Both the position numbers and the translations under genes were made by a program. Below are positions 1-5,855 of a stretch of 7,037 bases of DNA, in pieces. The first letter of the stretch is position 1. The number at the start of each line of letters is the position of its first letter. The stretch is from Eubacterium sp. TM05-53. Lineage in GTDB: Bacteria > Bacillota_I > Bacilli_A > Erysipelotrichales > Erysipelotrichaceae. Where the stretch lies: positions 1 through 7,037 of the forward strand of contig NZ_QSPK01000090.1 of NCBI RefSeq assembly GCF_003436425.1. Reading direction: 5' to 3'. The notes under the pieces are model-generated. The model saw nothing but the letters and a program-made list of their open reading frames with translations. It had not been told where the DNA came from and searched no databases.

Positions 1-10
1 CCTTTGATAA

Positions 11-19
11 TGCTATACT
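11..19 (+). promoter_or_regulatory. Candidate extended -10 promoter
   Basis: The sequence TGCTATACT fits the extended -10 consensus TGnTATAAT with one mismatch. Any -35 element would lie beyond the left edge and cannot be checked. A transcript would start near base 26 and run through the inverted repeat at 94-137 into the terminator at 141-165. No protein-coding gene lies between, so a small RNA is possible. The element may also be chance in AT-rich DNA. Confidence 0.3.
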
Positions 20-93
20 ACTACTTATATTGACATTATTTATGTCCACTTATTGAATGAGGTTATCAGATGGGTACTCACAATATATAAATC

Positions 94-137
94 TTGGCTT
101 GTAAAATTGCTCTTTTCTCTTATTCGTTACAAGCCAA
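94..137. repeat. Perfect 11-bp inverted repeat (hairpin)
   Basis: TTGGCTTGTAA at 94-104 is repeated exactly as its reverse complement TTACAAGCCAA at 127-137, leaving a 22-base pyrimidine-rich loop on the plus strand. It is separated by only three bases from the terminator stem at 141-165. Neither side carries a good T-run, so it is not itself an intrinsic terminator. It could be a structured part of a small plus-strand RNA, a 3' stabilising hairpin for the minus-strand mRNA after read-through, or the 3' end structure of a gene to the left of the window. Confidence 0.55.
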
Positions 138-140
138 AGG

Positions 141-165
141 AAAAGGATCGGTTTCGATCCTTTTT
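141..165 (-). terminator. Bidirectional intrinsic terminator
   Basis: AAAAGGATCG (141-150) pairs with CGATCCTTTT (155-164) around a GTTT loop, a stem of about ten base pairs. On the minus strand it follows directly on the stop codon (166-164) of the last minus-strand gene and has TTTT after the GC-rich core. On the plus strand the T-run is TTTTT. It should therefore stop transcription from both sides and insulate the minus-strand genes from whatever lies to the left. Confidence 0.8.
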
Positions 166-985
166 AGTTTAATAAGTCTGTATCAAAAACATCATCATTT
201 AATTCTTCATCAATCATTTGGAAAAGTAATTCTTCGATGTCTTTACCATTTTCTAATTCTTCAAATAGGTCAGGCCTTTCATAGAACATCTTATTAAAGA
301 AGAATCCTGAAACTAATTGGTCATTTTGTTCTTCTAAAGTGCGATGTTCATTTTCATCTACCCAAGGCCCATCATTTTGGGATTCAATTATTTGAATGCG
401 TTCCAAATCAATTTCTTTTTTATTGATTTCTTCCTTGATGAGTTCTCCTGTCACAGGATAGTATTCATCTGTTTCAGAATCAAAGAAGGATAGTAAGAAT
501 ATATCATTTTTTTCTAAACATAAATCGGCAATGGTACAAATCTGCATTTCTTCGGCAGTATAATCAATACCTTCACAGTGAATTATAAAATCATAGCTGC
601 ATACAATGTCTAAACTTGACATCACAAAATATGCCATGTCCGCTAGAGTAAGTCTTTTAGGGAATGTGATCGTTCTTGTGATATCTTCCAATTGAAATTG
701 CATGGTACAAATTTGAAATCTTTCTTTTAAGTAATCTGTTTTTTCTTCGATACAACTCTTTATACCTTCTTCAAAAGAGCAATCTTGGAATTCAGAATCA
801 ACATCTAATAATTCATGTAGATATTCATTGGCAATTTCATATAGTAAGACGAATTGATGTTTTTCGTCTTGCGGTGCATATTTGAATAATTCATTTAATG
901 CAGGTGCTAATTTTTTGCTGTTTGTGATTGCTTCCATTGTCATTTCCATCATGGAATCGATTTGTTTTTGTAGTTTCTTTTTCAT
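164..985 (-). CDS. Hypothetical protein with a diverged pRiA4b ORF-3-like domain
   Basis: This is a 273-residue acidic protein of unknown function. Residues about 93-180 resemble the plasmid pRiA4b ORF-3-like fold: a beta strand (FQLEDI), the TLADM helix start typical of the family, then a strand-rich part (YDFIIHCEG ... IADLCLEKNDIFLLSFFDSE) matching its usual 'L.dLL..gd.flY.YDFGD' region. The family's WRR motif is absent, so the match is weak. Residues 1-90 look helical, and the C-terminal 60 residues are very rich in Glu/Asp and Leu. No signal peptide or membrane segment is seen, so it is probably cytoplasmic. I chose ATG at 985 because GGAG at 1000-997 lies 11 bases upstream. A GTG at 997, overlapping the upstream stop as GTGA, would add four residues but has no free ribosome binding site. 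It follows the DUF7309/DUF6930 gene almost without a gap, so the two are probably co-transcribed and translationally coupled. It ends in the strong terminator at 141-165. Confidence 0.8.
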   Translation of the reverse strand: MKKKLQKQIDSMMEMTMEAITNSKKLAPALNELFKYAPQDEKHQFVLLYEIANEYLHELLDVDSEFQDCSFEEGIKSCIEEKTDYLKERFQICTMQFQLEDITRTITFPKRLTLADMAYFVMSSLDIVCSYDFIIHCEGIDYTAEEMQICTIADLCLEKNDIFLLSFFDSETDEYYPVTGELIKEEINKKEIDLERIQIIESQNDGPWVDENEHRTLEEQNDQLVSGFFFNKMFYERPDLFEELENGKDIEELLFQMIDEELNDDVFDTDLLN

Positions 986-993
986 TAACTTCT

Positions 994-1998
994 TCACTCC
1001 ATATCCATTTGTTTCAACATATTAAAAATATCATCAATCTCTTCTAATTTATCCTCTACCAATGGGATTTCTAGTTCATCGCATATATATTCAAGCCAAT
1101 TTAGAATGTATGGATTTCTAGCATATACATGTTTTGGTTTACCAAAATGTTCGATGGCACCTAAGAAATTATTCATAATGACTTCATAATCTTCTTGGTC
1201 AGGATGAATTAGATCAAAGTGTAAGATTTGGTTGTTTCTTAAATCAAATACTATATAGGCTAACGGATTGATAGGTCTTTCAAAACCTTCATCATTTGTA
1301 GGAACCATCATATAGTCCATATCGATTGCGAGTTCTAGATCACTAGATTCGGCCTTTTTAAAGTGATCAATTAAACTTGAATCATTAATATAAATTGTAT
1401 TGTATCGATCTGGTTCCATAGGCCTAGGTACTGTATAAGAGAACCAATTTCCATCTTCATCTTTTTGTGTGTAGATGATATCACCTCTTTCGAAGATCGA
1501 TTCTTGATATTCTTCATGTTTTAATGTTTCAATCAATCCTTTATAAGTTTCAATCAACATTTTAACTTCGCCATAGTTTGGAAGGCTTGGAAAACTTTTC
1601 TTTTCAAAAGTTTTAAAATAGATCCAATTGCCATTGCCACGAAAACGTAGGCCTAATTGTTTGATGATCGCATACATTTCATCATCGATTTCATCACGAT
1701 TTCCCCAGTAACAAGTAATGCAGTTTTGATCAGACATCACAAATGTTGCAGGGACATGATAGTCGTCATTACAGATTTGACAGAAGTCACTATAACCTTC
1801 CATACCGTGATAAACACTGATGCCTGTGCAAGTTCCACTTTTACCCATGATAGATACAAAGTTTGGATCCTCATTTTTCTTTGTTTCTACCGCAATTAAG
1901 TCCAAATCCCAATAGGATTGCCAAGGCTTTAATTTCGTAATTTCTATAGCTAGATCATAGAGTTCTTTCCATTGTTCTAATGTTGCTTGTGTTGCCAT
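994..1998 (-). CDS. DUF7309/DUF6930 domain protein
   Basis: This is a 334-residue soluble protein whose biochemical function is unknown. The N-terminal part (about residues 8-150) resembles DUF7309: W-KELYDLAI, then KPWQSYWDLDLIAV, the VSIMGKSG segment, and LGLRFRGNGNWIYFKTF before a proline-bearing linker. The C-terminal part (about 240-320) resembles DUF6930: YIVFDLRNNQILHFDLI, then GKPKHVYARNPYILNWLEYICDELEIPL (286-313). Four cysteines, C73-C76 and C93-C96, form two CxxC pairs 16 residues apart and could bind a metal. No membrane segment or signal peptide is visible. The ATG start has GAGG seven bases upstream (2009-2006). Its stop TGA falls inside the ribosome binding site region of the next gene, so the two are probably one unit. 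Domain names come from recall of family patterns, not from a search. Confidence 0.85.
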   Translation of the reverse strand: MATQATLEQWKELYDLAIEITKLKPWQSYWDLDLIAVETKKNEDPNFVSIMGKSGTCTGISVYHGMEGYSDFCQICNDDYHVPATFVMSDQNCITCYWGNRDEIDDEMYAIIKQLGLRFRGNGNWIYFKTFEKKSFPSLPNYGEVKMLIETYKGLIETLKHEEYQESIFERGDIIYTQKDEDGNWFSYTVPRPMEPDRYNTIYINDSSLIDHFKKAESSDLELAIDMDYMMVPTNDEGFERPINPLAYIVFDLRNNQILHFDLIHPDQEDYEVIMNNFLGAIEHFGKPKHVYARNPYILNWLEYICDELEIPLVEDKLEEIDDIFNMLKQMDME

Positions 1999-2024
1999 AA
2001 TAATTCCTCAACTTTATTATATTA

Positions 2025-2053
2025 ATAGTAACATTGAAGGACATGAAACTCAA
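2025..2053 (-). promoter_or_regulatory. Candidate promoter for the DUF7309 gene
   Basis: On the minus strand TTGAGT (2053-2048) and TACTAT (2030-2025) are separated by 17 bases, each matching the vegetative consensus at four of six positions. A second -10-like TATAAT lies at 2021-2016 but has no -35 at the right distance and would leave almost no leader. There is no terminator between the preceding flavoprotein gene and this point, so read-through is also possible. Confidence 0.4.
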
Positions 2054-2530
2054 TTAAGATTCCTTGATGGTTTTTCCAGTTATATGTTTAGGGATAAGTT
2101 CAAAACATTGTACACTAGGTCCCGAGTACTTTAATTCATGATCAATATAATTTTGATCATCAGTGAATTTTAAACAGAGTTGCGTACATATTTCTTTGAC
2201 TTGATCTGGATTATCAACCAACTTGATTTTTCCAAATACAATTACACTCTGATAATGAACAGCCCATTCACCATCTTTCTTAAAACCTTTATCCATGACA
2301 CAAAAGCTGGCCTTATCACATTGTTTTAAACAATCCATCTTGTGTCCTTCTTTAGCACCATGAAAATAAATATGTCCGGTATTGGCATCATACCAATGTG
2401 TGATTGGAAAACCATAAGGATATTCCGAATCACTGATCAAAGATAGGACGCCATGAGGTTCATTGGTAAGTATCTCTATACATTTTTCTTTTGATAATTG
2501 TTGTTTAAATCTTCGCATTGTCTTAAACAT
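2054..2530 (-). CDS. Pyridoxamine 5'-phosphate oxidase family protein (NimA-like)
   Basis: This 158-residue protein matches the small flavin-binding split-barrel proteins related to pyridoxamine 5'-phosphate oxidase and to the nitroimidazole reductase NimA. Seen in order: an N-terminal MRRFKQQLSKE helix, GVLSLISD (27-34), YPYGFPITHWYD (37-48), the FMN-site-like HIYFHGAKEGHKMD (53-66) and ASFCVMD (74-80). Family members usually bind FMN or a related flavin and reduce small electrophiles; the true substrate cannot be read from the sequence, and drug resistance should not be assumed. Length is normal for the family and no export signal is present. The start is well supported by AAAGGAG six bases before the ATG. 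The leader is unusual: an intrinsic terminator ends only about seven bases before the ribosome binding site, so expression needs read-through or an internal promoter in the hydrolase gene. Confidence 0.88.
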   Translation of the reverse strand: MFKTMRRFKQQLSKEKCIEILTNEPHGVLSLISDSEYPYGFPITHWYDANTGHIYFHGAKEGHKMDCLKQCDKASFCVMDKGFKKDGEWAVHYQSVIVFGKIKLVDNPDQVKEICTQLCLKFTDDQNYIDHELKYSGPSVQCFELIPKHITGKTIKES

Positions 2531-2547
2531 AGGTATCTCCTTTAACT

Positions 2548-2573
2548 AAAAAGGTGTAAATTGAATTACACCC
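2548..2573 (-). terminator. Intrinsic terminator / possible attenuator
   Basis: On the minus strand GGTGTAA (2572-2566, preceded by one extra G) pairs with TTACACC (2559-2553) around a six-base loop, followed by TTTTT (2552-2548). It begins one base after the hydrolase stop codon. The flavoprotein ribosome binding site starts only a few bases later, which leaves no space for a separate promoter between them. Confidence 0.7.
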
Positions 2574-3497
2574 TTATAAATTTGAATTCATGAATTCAAT
2601 GATTCCGGCTTCCACTTCATTTTTGATTTCTGCATAATTATGAATTTCATGACGATAGCCTGAATATAATTTAGTTGTGACATGATGTCCAGTTTCTACA
2701 AGCCAGTTGCTGACTTGACAAACTCCAAGACCATATTCACCAACAGGATCTTGATCGCCGGCAATATTGTAAATAGGTAATTTTGTAGGTACTTTTTCGG
2801 CCCATTGCGTTCCTTCAATTGTAAGCATCATTTGGATAAAATCATAAATGGAACGATTGCTTGTGGGTCTTGTGAAGGCATCAAAAGGATCTTGCGCATG
2901 GTCAATTTGCACATATGGATCATGGCAAATCCATTCATTTCCAATTTGAACTTCACCACAACGTTCGCACATCCATCCCATGAGTGAGCCTACAACATTT
3001 GGATCCGACTCTTCACCGTGTCCTGCATCAATGATTTCTTTCAATTTTTCTTGAGCTTCTTTAGCACCACGGAAAATGCCTGTTGTACCACAAATTGTTG
3101 CACCATTTAATTCGTTTCCGTATTTCGCAATAAAATCTCTTGTGATGAATGAACCCATACTGTGACCAAATAAGAAATAAGGTAAATCTGGATATTTCTC
3201 GCATACAATTTCTTTCAATGTGTGCTCATCTTCCATCATGGTGTGACATCCTTTGTCTCCCCAATCACCCCAGACATTATTCACCATAGCGGTTTTTCCA
3301 TGACCTACATGATCATCAGCGGCTACAATATAGCCGGCATCTAGAAAAGCCGAAATCATATGGATATAGCGTCTTGAGTGTTCGCCAAATCCATGGATCA
3401 ATTGAACAATTCCATTTGGTTTGCAGGCAGGAACATAAATCCAAGCTTGCACTTGATCACGTTTATTATAAGATGTAAAAGATACTTCGTGTAACAT
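2574..3497 (-). CDS. Alpha/beta hydrolase, monoacylglycerol lipase-like
   Basis: This is a 307-residue serine hydrolase of the lysophospholipase/monoacylglycerol lipase group. Visible family features are the oxyanion-hole segment VQLIHGFGEHSRRY (31-44), DDHVGHGKT (61-69), the nucleophile elbow GHSMG with Ser113 (111-115), the likely acid Asp250 in AGDQDPVG, and the likely base His283 in YRHEIH. A lid-like insertion lies between about 145 and 225 and includes a CxxC (177-180). There is no signal peptide, so it probably acts on acyl esters inside the cell; the substrate is not known. The ATG has AAAGGAGG eight bases upstream and a clear promoter (3551-3579). A terminator follows the stop, so it is probably mainly a single-gene transcript with some read-through into the flavoprotein gene. 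Confidence 0.92.
   Translation of the reverse strand: MLHEVSFTSYNKRDQVQAWIYVPACKPNGIVQLIHGFGEHSRRYIHMISAFLDAGYIVAADDHVGHGKTAMVNNVWGDWGDKGCHTMMEDEHTLKEIVCEKYPDLPYFLFGHSMGSFITRDFIAKYGNELNGATICGTTGIFRGAKEAQEKLKEIIDAGHGEESDPNVVGSLMGWMCERCGEVQIGNEWICHDPYVQIDHAQDPFDAFTRPTSNRSIYDFIQMMLTIEGTQWAEKVPTKLPIYNIAGDQDPVGEYGLGVCQVSNWLVETGHHVTTKLYSGYRHEIHNYAEIKNEVEAGIIEFMNSNL
2582..2599. repeat. Perfect 18-bp palindrome
   Basis: TTGAATTCATGAATTCAA is identical to its own reverse complement. It lies in the last codons of the hydrolase gene (coding for EFMNS), about 40-60 bases before the flavoprotein gene. It could be an operator for a dimeric regulator of an internal promoter. The minus strand also has TTGAAT (2599-2594) and TATAAG (2578-2573) separated by 15 bases, a poor but possible promoter. 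It may also be a coincidence of coding sequence. Confidence 0.35.
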
Positions 3498-3550
3498 ACA
3501 ATAATCCTCCTTTTCTTTGTGTAATGTTAACTCGTTTTATATCTATCTTT

Positions 3551-3579
3551 ATTATACTCTCACAAAAAAACTATGTCAT
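3551..3579 (-). promoter_or_regulatory. Promoter of the alpha/beta hydrolase gene
   Basis: On the minus strand ATGACA (3579-3574) and a perfect TATAAT (3556-3551) are separated by 17 bases, with transcription predicted to begin near 3544. This gives a leader of about 45 bases before the hydrolase ATG. The -35 lies inside the terminator hairpin of the upstream PAP2 gene and overlaps that gene's stop codon. Confidence 0.72.
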
Positions 3580-3593
3580 TTTGTTGACATAGT
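3564..3593 (-). terminator. Intrinsic terminator of the PAP2 gene
   Basis: On the minus strand ACTATGTCA (3593-3585) pairs with TGACATAGT (3578-3570) around a six-base loop and is followed by a run of T bases (3569-3564). The 5' arm lies in the last codons of the PAP2 gene, and the stop codon (3578-3576) is in the 3' arm. The plus strand has CTTTTT after the stem, so some bidirectional action is possible. Confidence 0.75.
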
Positions 3594-4082
3594 CTTTTTC
3601 ATGAATTTATAAACAATGTACGCAAGCACAATACCTGCAATGATATCTGTTGGATAATGAACGCCTACATAGAGTCTAGAAAAGGCAACAAGGATGGCCA
3701 GTATCATAATTAGAATACTGTATTTTTTTGGAAGGCCATCATACACCATAAAGGCACAAATAAAGGCAGATGCCGTGTGTCCAGATGGAAAGGAGTAATC
3801 ACTTGGTTTATTCACTAATGGAATGAGTTCATTAAACGCGTCAAAGGGTCTAGGTCTTTGGAATATGAGTTTTAATACAATGAATAATGCCGTACAAATC
3901 AAAAACGCAATAATTGTTTCTTTTGTGAGTCTTCTAGTTTGTTCATTTTTCTTGAACATATAAATCAATACGATTCCTAGAAGTATGTATAAAAAGTATT
4001 CGTTTGTGATCAAGGTGAAGAATGGCGTTAATATATAGTTTCGTATATTTTCTTGTATAAACAATAAAATTTGAATATCCAT
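3576..4082 (-). CDS. PAP2-family membrane phosphatase
   Basis: This 168-residue membrane protein has the three phosphatase motifs of the PAP2 superfamily: K71-x6-R78-P79, PSGH at 99-102, and SR-x5-H-x3-D at 135-146 (Ser135, Arg136, His142, Asp146). His102 and His142 are the expected catalytic histidines. Hydrophobic segments near 30-43, 56-74, 105-115, 123-134 and 147-160 fit a multi-pass integral membrane protein with the active site at the outer face. The usual substrates in this group are undecaprenyl pyrophosphate (BcrC-like) or phosphatidylglycerol phosphate; the sequence does not decide which. I chose ATG at 4082 because AAAGGA lies eight bases upstream. An ATG at 4115 would extend it by 11 residues but has no ribosome binding site and overlaps the -10 box. 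It has its own promoter and terminator. Confidence 0.92.
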   Translation of the reverse strand: MDIQILLFIQENIRNYILTPFFTLITNEYFLYILLGIVLIYMFKKNEQTRRLTKETIIAFLICTALFIVLKLIFQRPRPFDAFNELIPLVNKPSDYSFPSGHTASAFICAFMVYDGLPKKYSILIMILAILVAFSRLYVGVHYPTDIIAGIVLAYIVYKFMKKTMSTK

Positions 4083-4090
4083 AGAAATTT

Positions 4091-4096
4091 TCCTTT
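4091..4096 (-). promoter_or_regulatory. Ribosome binding site deciding the PAP2 start
   Basis: AAAGGA on the minus strand is eight bases before ATG 4082-4080. The in-frame ATG further upstream (4115-4113) has only A/T-rich sequence and a TTCACTTCC stretch before it, so the shorter protein is preferred. Confidence 0.75.
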
Positions 4097-4106
4097 CGTT
4101 AGGAGT

Positions 4107-4135
4107 ATTATACATATATATAGATAGGAAGTGAA
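4107..4135 (-). promoter_or_regulatory. Promoter of the PAP2 gene
   Basis: On the minus strand TTCACT (4135-4130) and a perfect TATAAT (4112-4107) are separated by 17 bases. Transcription would begin near 4100 and leave a leader of about 18 bases. The -35 overlaps the leader and ribosome binding region of the divergent creatininase-family gene, so the two arms share a very compact control region. Confidence 0.6.
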
Positions 4136-4138
4136 GTT

Positions 4139-4888
4139 ATGCGACTAGAAAGAATGAGTTGGAAAGATTGCGAAGAATATTTTAAGGATCATGATATGGT
4201 GATTCTTACAACGGGGAGTACAGAAAATCATGGAATCCACAATCCATTAGGAACGGATACAATGATTCCCAATAAGATTTTAGAGCTTGTAGAAAAACAA
4301 AGTGATGTATTAATTTGCCCAACTTTACCTTATGGGGATGCCGATTTTCATACAGAATATACGGGAACGATTTCAATTGGCAGTGACTTATTAGAAATGG
4401 TGATGGAAAGAATTAGTGATCGTTTGTACGATTGTGGTGCTCGACATTTTGTGTTCTTAAATGGACATGGAGGAAACACACATGCATTAAGTAAAGTATG
4501 TCGTCATTTATATAAGAAGGGAGCTGTGGGTACGATTTTTGATTGGTGGACGATTGCCGGAAAAATCAATCCAAAATGGGCTGGAGGCCATGGTGCAGGT
4601 CAGGAAACGGCGGCTATGTTGTATGTGGATGAAAGCTTAGTTCAAAAGGATAAGATCATGGATTCAAATTTAAATCAATTTACATCTAAATTAACGGCTT
4701 CCAATGCGCAAACGGTTAACTTTAAAGGTGTGGATATTCCGATTCCTAGAAGCAATCGTTTAAGTAGTGATAATGGTTGGTTTGGCAAGGATCATCCTAA
4801 ATATGCGACGTATGAATGGGGTAAAGAAATGGTGGAGGCTACGGCTGATTTTCTTGTGGAATATATGAAAGAATTTCAAAAGATGTAG
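4139..4888 (+). CDS. Creatininase family amidohydrolase
   Basis: This 249-residue protein carries the hallmark motifs of the creatininase family: GSTENHGIHNPLGTD (26-40) with metal ligands expected at Glu29, His31 and Asp40; NGHGGN (108-113) with His110; and GGHGAGQETAAM (149-160) with Glu156 in the position of the family's late acidic ligand. Members are cytoplasmic, bind two divalent metals and open cyclic amides or related bonds (creatinine, formamidopyrimidine-type intermediates, the mycofactocin peptide). Creatinine itself is not implied: true creatininase has NGHYEN with Glu122 as ligand, which is Gly here. The length is normal. AGGA nine bases upstream supports the ATG. It is the first gene of the plus-strand arm, divergent from PAP2, and is followed by a terminator-like hairpin, so it is probably not fully co-expressed with rmuC. 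The substrate is unknown. Confidence 0.9.
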   Translation: MRLERMSWKDCEEYFKDHDMVILTTGSTENHGIHNPLGTDTMIPNKILELVEKQSDVLICPTLPYGDADFHTEYTGTISIGSDLLEMVMERISDRLYDCGARHFVFLNGHGGNTHALSKVCRHLYKKGAVGTIFDWWTIAGKINPKWAGGHGAGQETAAMLYVDESLVQKDKIMDSNLNQFTSKLTASNAQTVNFKGVDIPIPRSNRLSSDNGWFGKDHPKYATYEWGKEMVEATADFLVEYMKEFQKM

Positions 4889-4908
4889 TAATTCATTTCG
4901 ACTTGAAC

Positions 4909-4914
4909 TATAAT
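4909..4914 (+). promoter_or_regulatory. Candidate -10 box ahead of rmuC
   Basis: A perfect TATAAT lies 20 bases after the creatininase-family stop codon. The sequence 17 bases upstream is a poor -35. If used, transcription would start near 4921, just before the hairpin at 4927-4951, which would then be an attenuator in the rmuC leader. Confidence 0.35.
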
Positions 4915-4926
4915 AAATATACAAAT

Positions 4927-4958
4927 GGGGGACAAATATTTTTTGTCTCTTTTCTTTT
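4927..4958 (+). terminator. Intrinsic terminator or leader attenuator before rmuC
   Basis: GACAAA (4931-4936) pairs with TTTGTC (4942-4947). The stem extends outward by G-U and G-C pairs (GGGG at 4927-4930 with TCTT at 4948-4951) to about ten pairs around a five-base loop. A T-rich tail (TTCTTTT) follows. It can end the creatininase transcript, but it also lies between the only good TATAAT and the rmuC ribosome binding site. Confidence 0.6.
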
Positions 4959-4962
4959 CGCA

Positions 4963-4968
4963 TGGAGG
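4963..4968 (+). promoter_or_regulatory. Ribosome binding site deciding the rmuC start
   Basis: TGGAGG is five bases before ATG 4974. An in-frame ATG at 4962 overlaps this element and has only pyrimidines before it, so 4974 is preferred. Confidence 0.8.
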
Positions 4969-4973
4969 CTGTA

Positions 4974-5855
4974 ATGGAAATCATTATTTTAATATTGTTA
5001 GGTATTGTGATTGTATGTTTGATTGTTTTGTTGATGCAAAATAAGTCGAAGGAAGTAGAAACTTCAAATTCAGATTCTTTGATTCTACAAAAGAATTTTG
5101 AATACCTTTTAAAACAAGTGCAGGATGTTCAAAAGAATCAGGCTACTTCAAAAGTGAGCTTGAATCAAATGGAAGAGTATTTATATCGTATGAATATGGT
5201 CATGACAAACACAAAACTTAGAGGAAACTGGGGAGAATATCAATTGGATATGCTTTTAAGTGTATATTGTGGTCAAAATCCATCCATCTATTCGATGCAG
5301 TATACTCTGCCGAATGGAAAGATTGCGGATTGTGCCTTTCATTTGCCGGATACTAATAAAGTGTTGTGCATTGATTCAAAGTTTCCTATGGAAAATTATA
5401 TGAATCTACAAGAAGATATGGATACATATCTAAGACCTTTTAAGATGAACATGAAAAAACATATTGATGATGTGGCGAATAAATACATTAATATGGATAC
5501 AATGCCATATGCTTTATTGTTTGTGCCTAGCGAAGCTATTTATCAATTTGTATGTGCTAAGTGTGATGATTTATTCACATATGCTTTACAAAAACATGTG
5601 ATGTTGGTATCTCCAACTACACTTGTAGCGGAAGTAATGACTTTATTATCAAGCACAAAGGATTTTTATCGCACAAGTCATATAGAAGAAATTGAACGCA
5701 ATATATTGTTGTTGCAGGAGGATGCGAATCGTCTTGTAGAAAGAAGTGTAAAGGCAGAAAAAACGTTGGAAACTTTGGCAACACAATTCCACGCGGTTTC
5801 TATTTCTGCACAAAAATTATCAAGTCGAATGACTAAGATGGGAGAAGACGAATGA
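4974..5855 (+). CDS. rmuC: DNA recombination protein RmuC (short form)
   Basis: This 293-residue protein belongs to the RmuC family, named for an E. coli protein that limits recombination at inverted repeats; the molecular role is still unclear. Residues 3-21 form one membrane anchor, followed by a helical, coiled-coil-like stretch (about 34-80). The core has RGNWGEYQLDMLL (83-95), then Asp119 in GKIADCAFHLPD and CIDSKFP (132-138), which together resemble a PD-(D/E)xK nuclease-type site (Asp119, Asp134, Lys136). PYALLFVPSEAIYQF (178-192) and VSPTTLVAEVMTLL are further family signatures. It is much shorter than the E. coli protein (about 475 residues), mainly through a short coiled-coil region. 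The stop overlaps the start of the macro domain gene by four bases (ATGA), showing a co-translated unit. Confidence 0.93.
   Translation: MEIIILILLGIVIVCLIVLLMQNKSKEVETSNSDSLILQKNFEYLLKQVQDVQKNQATSKVSLNQMEEYLYRMNMVMTNTKLRGNWGEYQLDMLLSVYCGQNPSIYSMQYTLPNGKIADCAFHLPDTNKVLCIDSKFPMENYMNLQEDMDTYLRPFKMNMKKHIDDVANKYINMDTMPYALLFVPSEAIYQFVCAKCDDLFTYALQKHVMLVSPTTLVAEVMTLLSSTKDFYRTSHIEEIERNILLLQEDANRLVERSVKAEKTLETLATQFHAVSISAQKLSSRMTKMGEDE

Noticed and set aside
3..56. Open plus-strand frame from the left edge to TGA at 54-56, with a hydrophobic 17-residue end (AILLLILTLF)
   Set aside because: Too short to tell a membrane protein C-terminus from chance, and it overlaps a promoter-like element; its upstream part is outside the window.
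30..58. TTGACA at 30-35 as a -35 box
   Set aside because: The matching -10 position holds only TTGAAT or TATTGA, both weak, so it was not listed as a promoter.
94..297. Plus-strand frame of 67 codons starting with TTG
   Set aside because: It runs through the hairpin and terminator and antisense to the minus-strand gene, with no ribosome binding site.
1657..1899. Plus-strand frame inside the DUF7309 gene
   Set aside because: Antisense shadow of a gene with clear family similarity; no ribosome binding site or recognisable protein.
2054..2530. Calling the flavoprotein a nitroimidazole resistance gene (nim)
   Set aside because: Only family-level similarity is visible; many related flavoproteins have no role in resistance.
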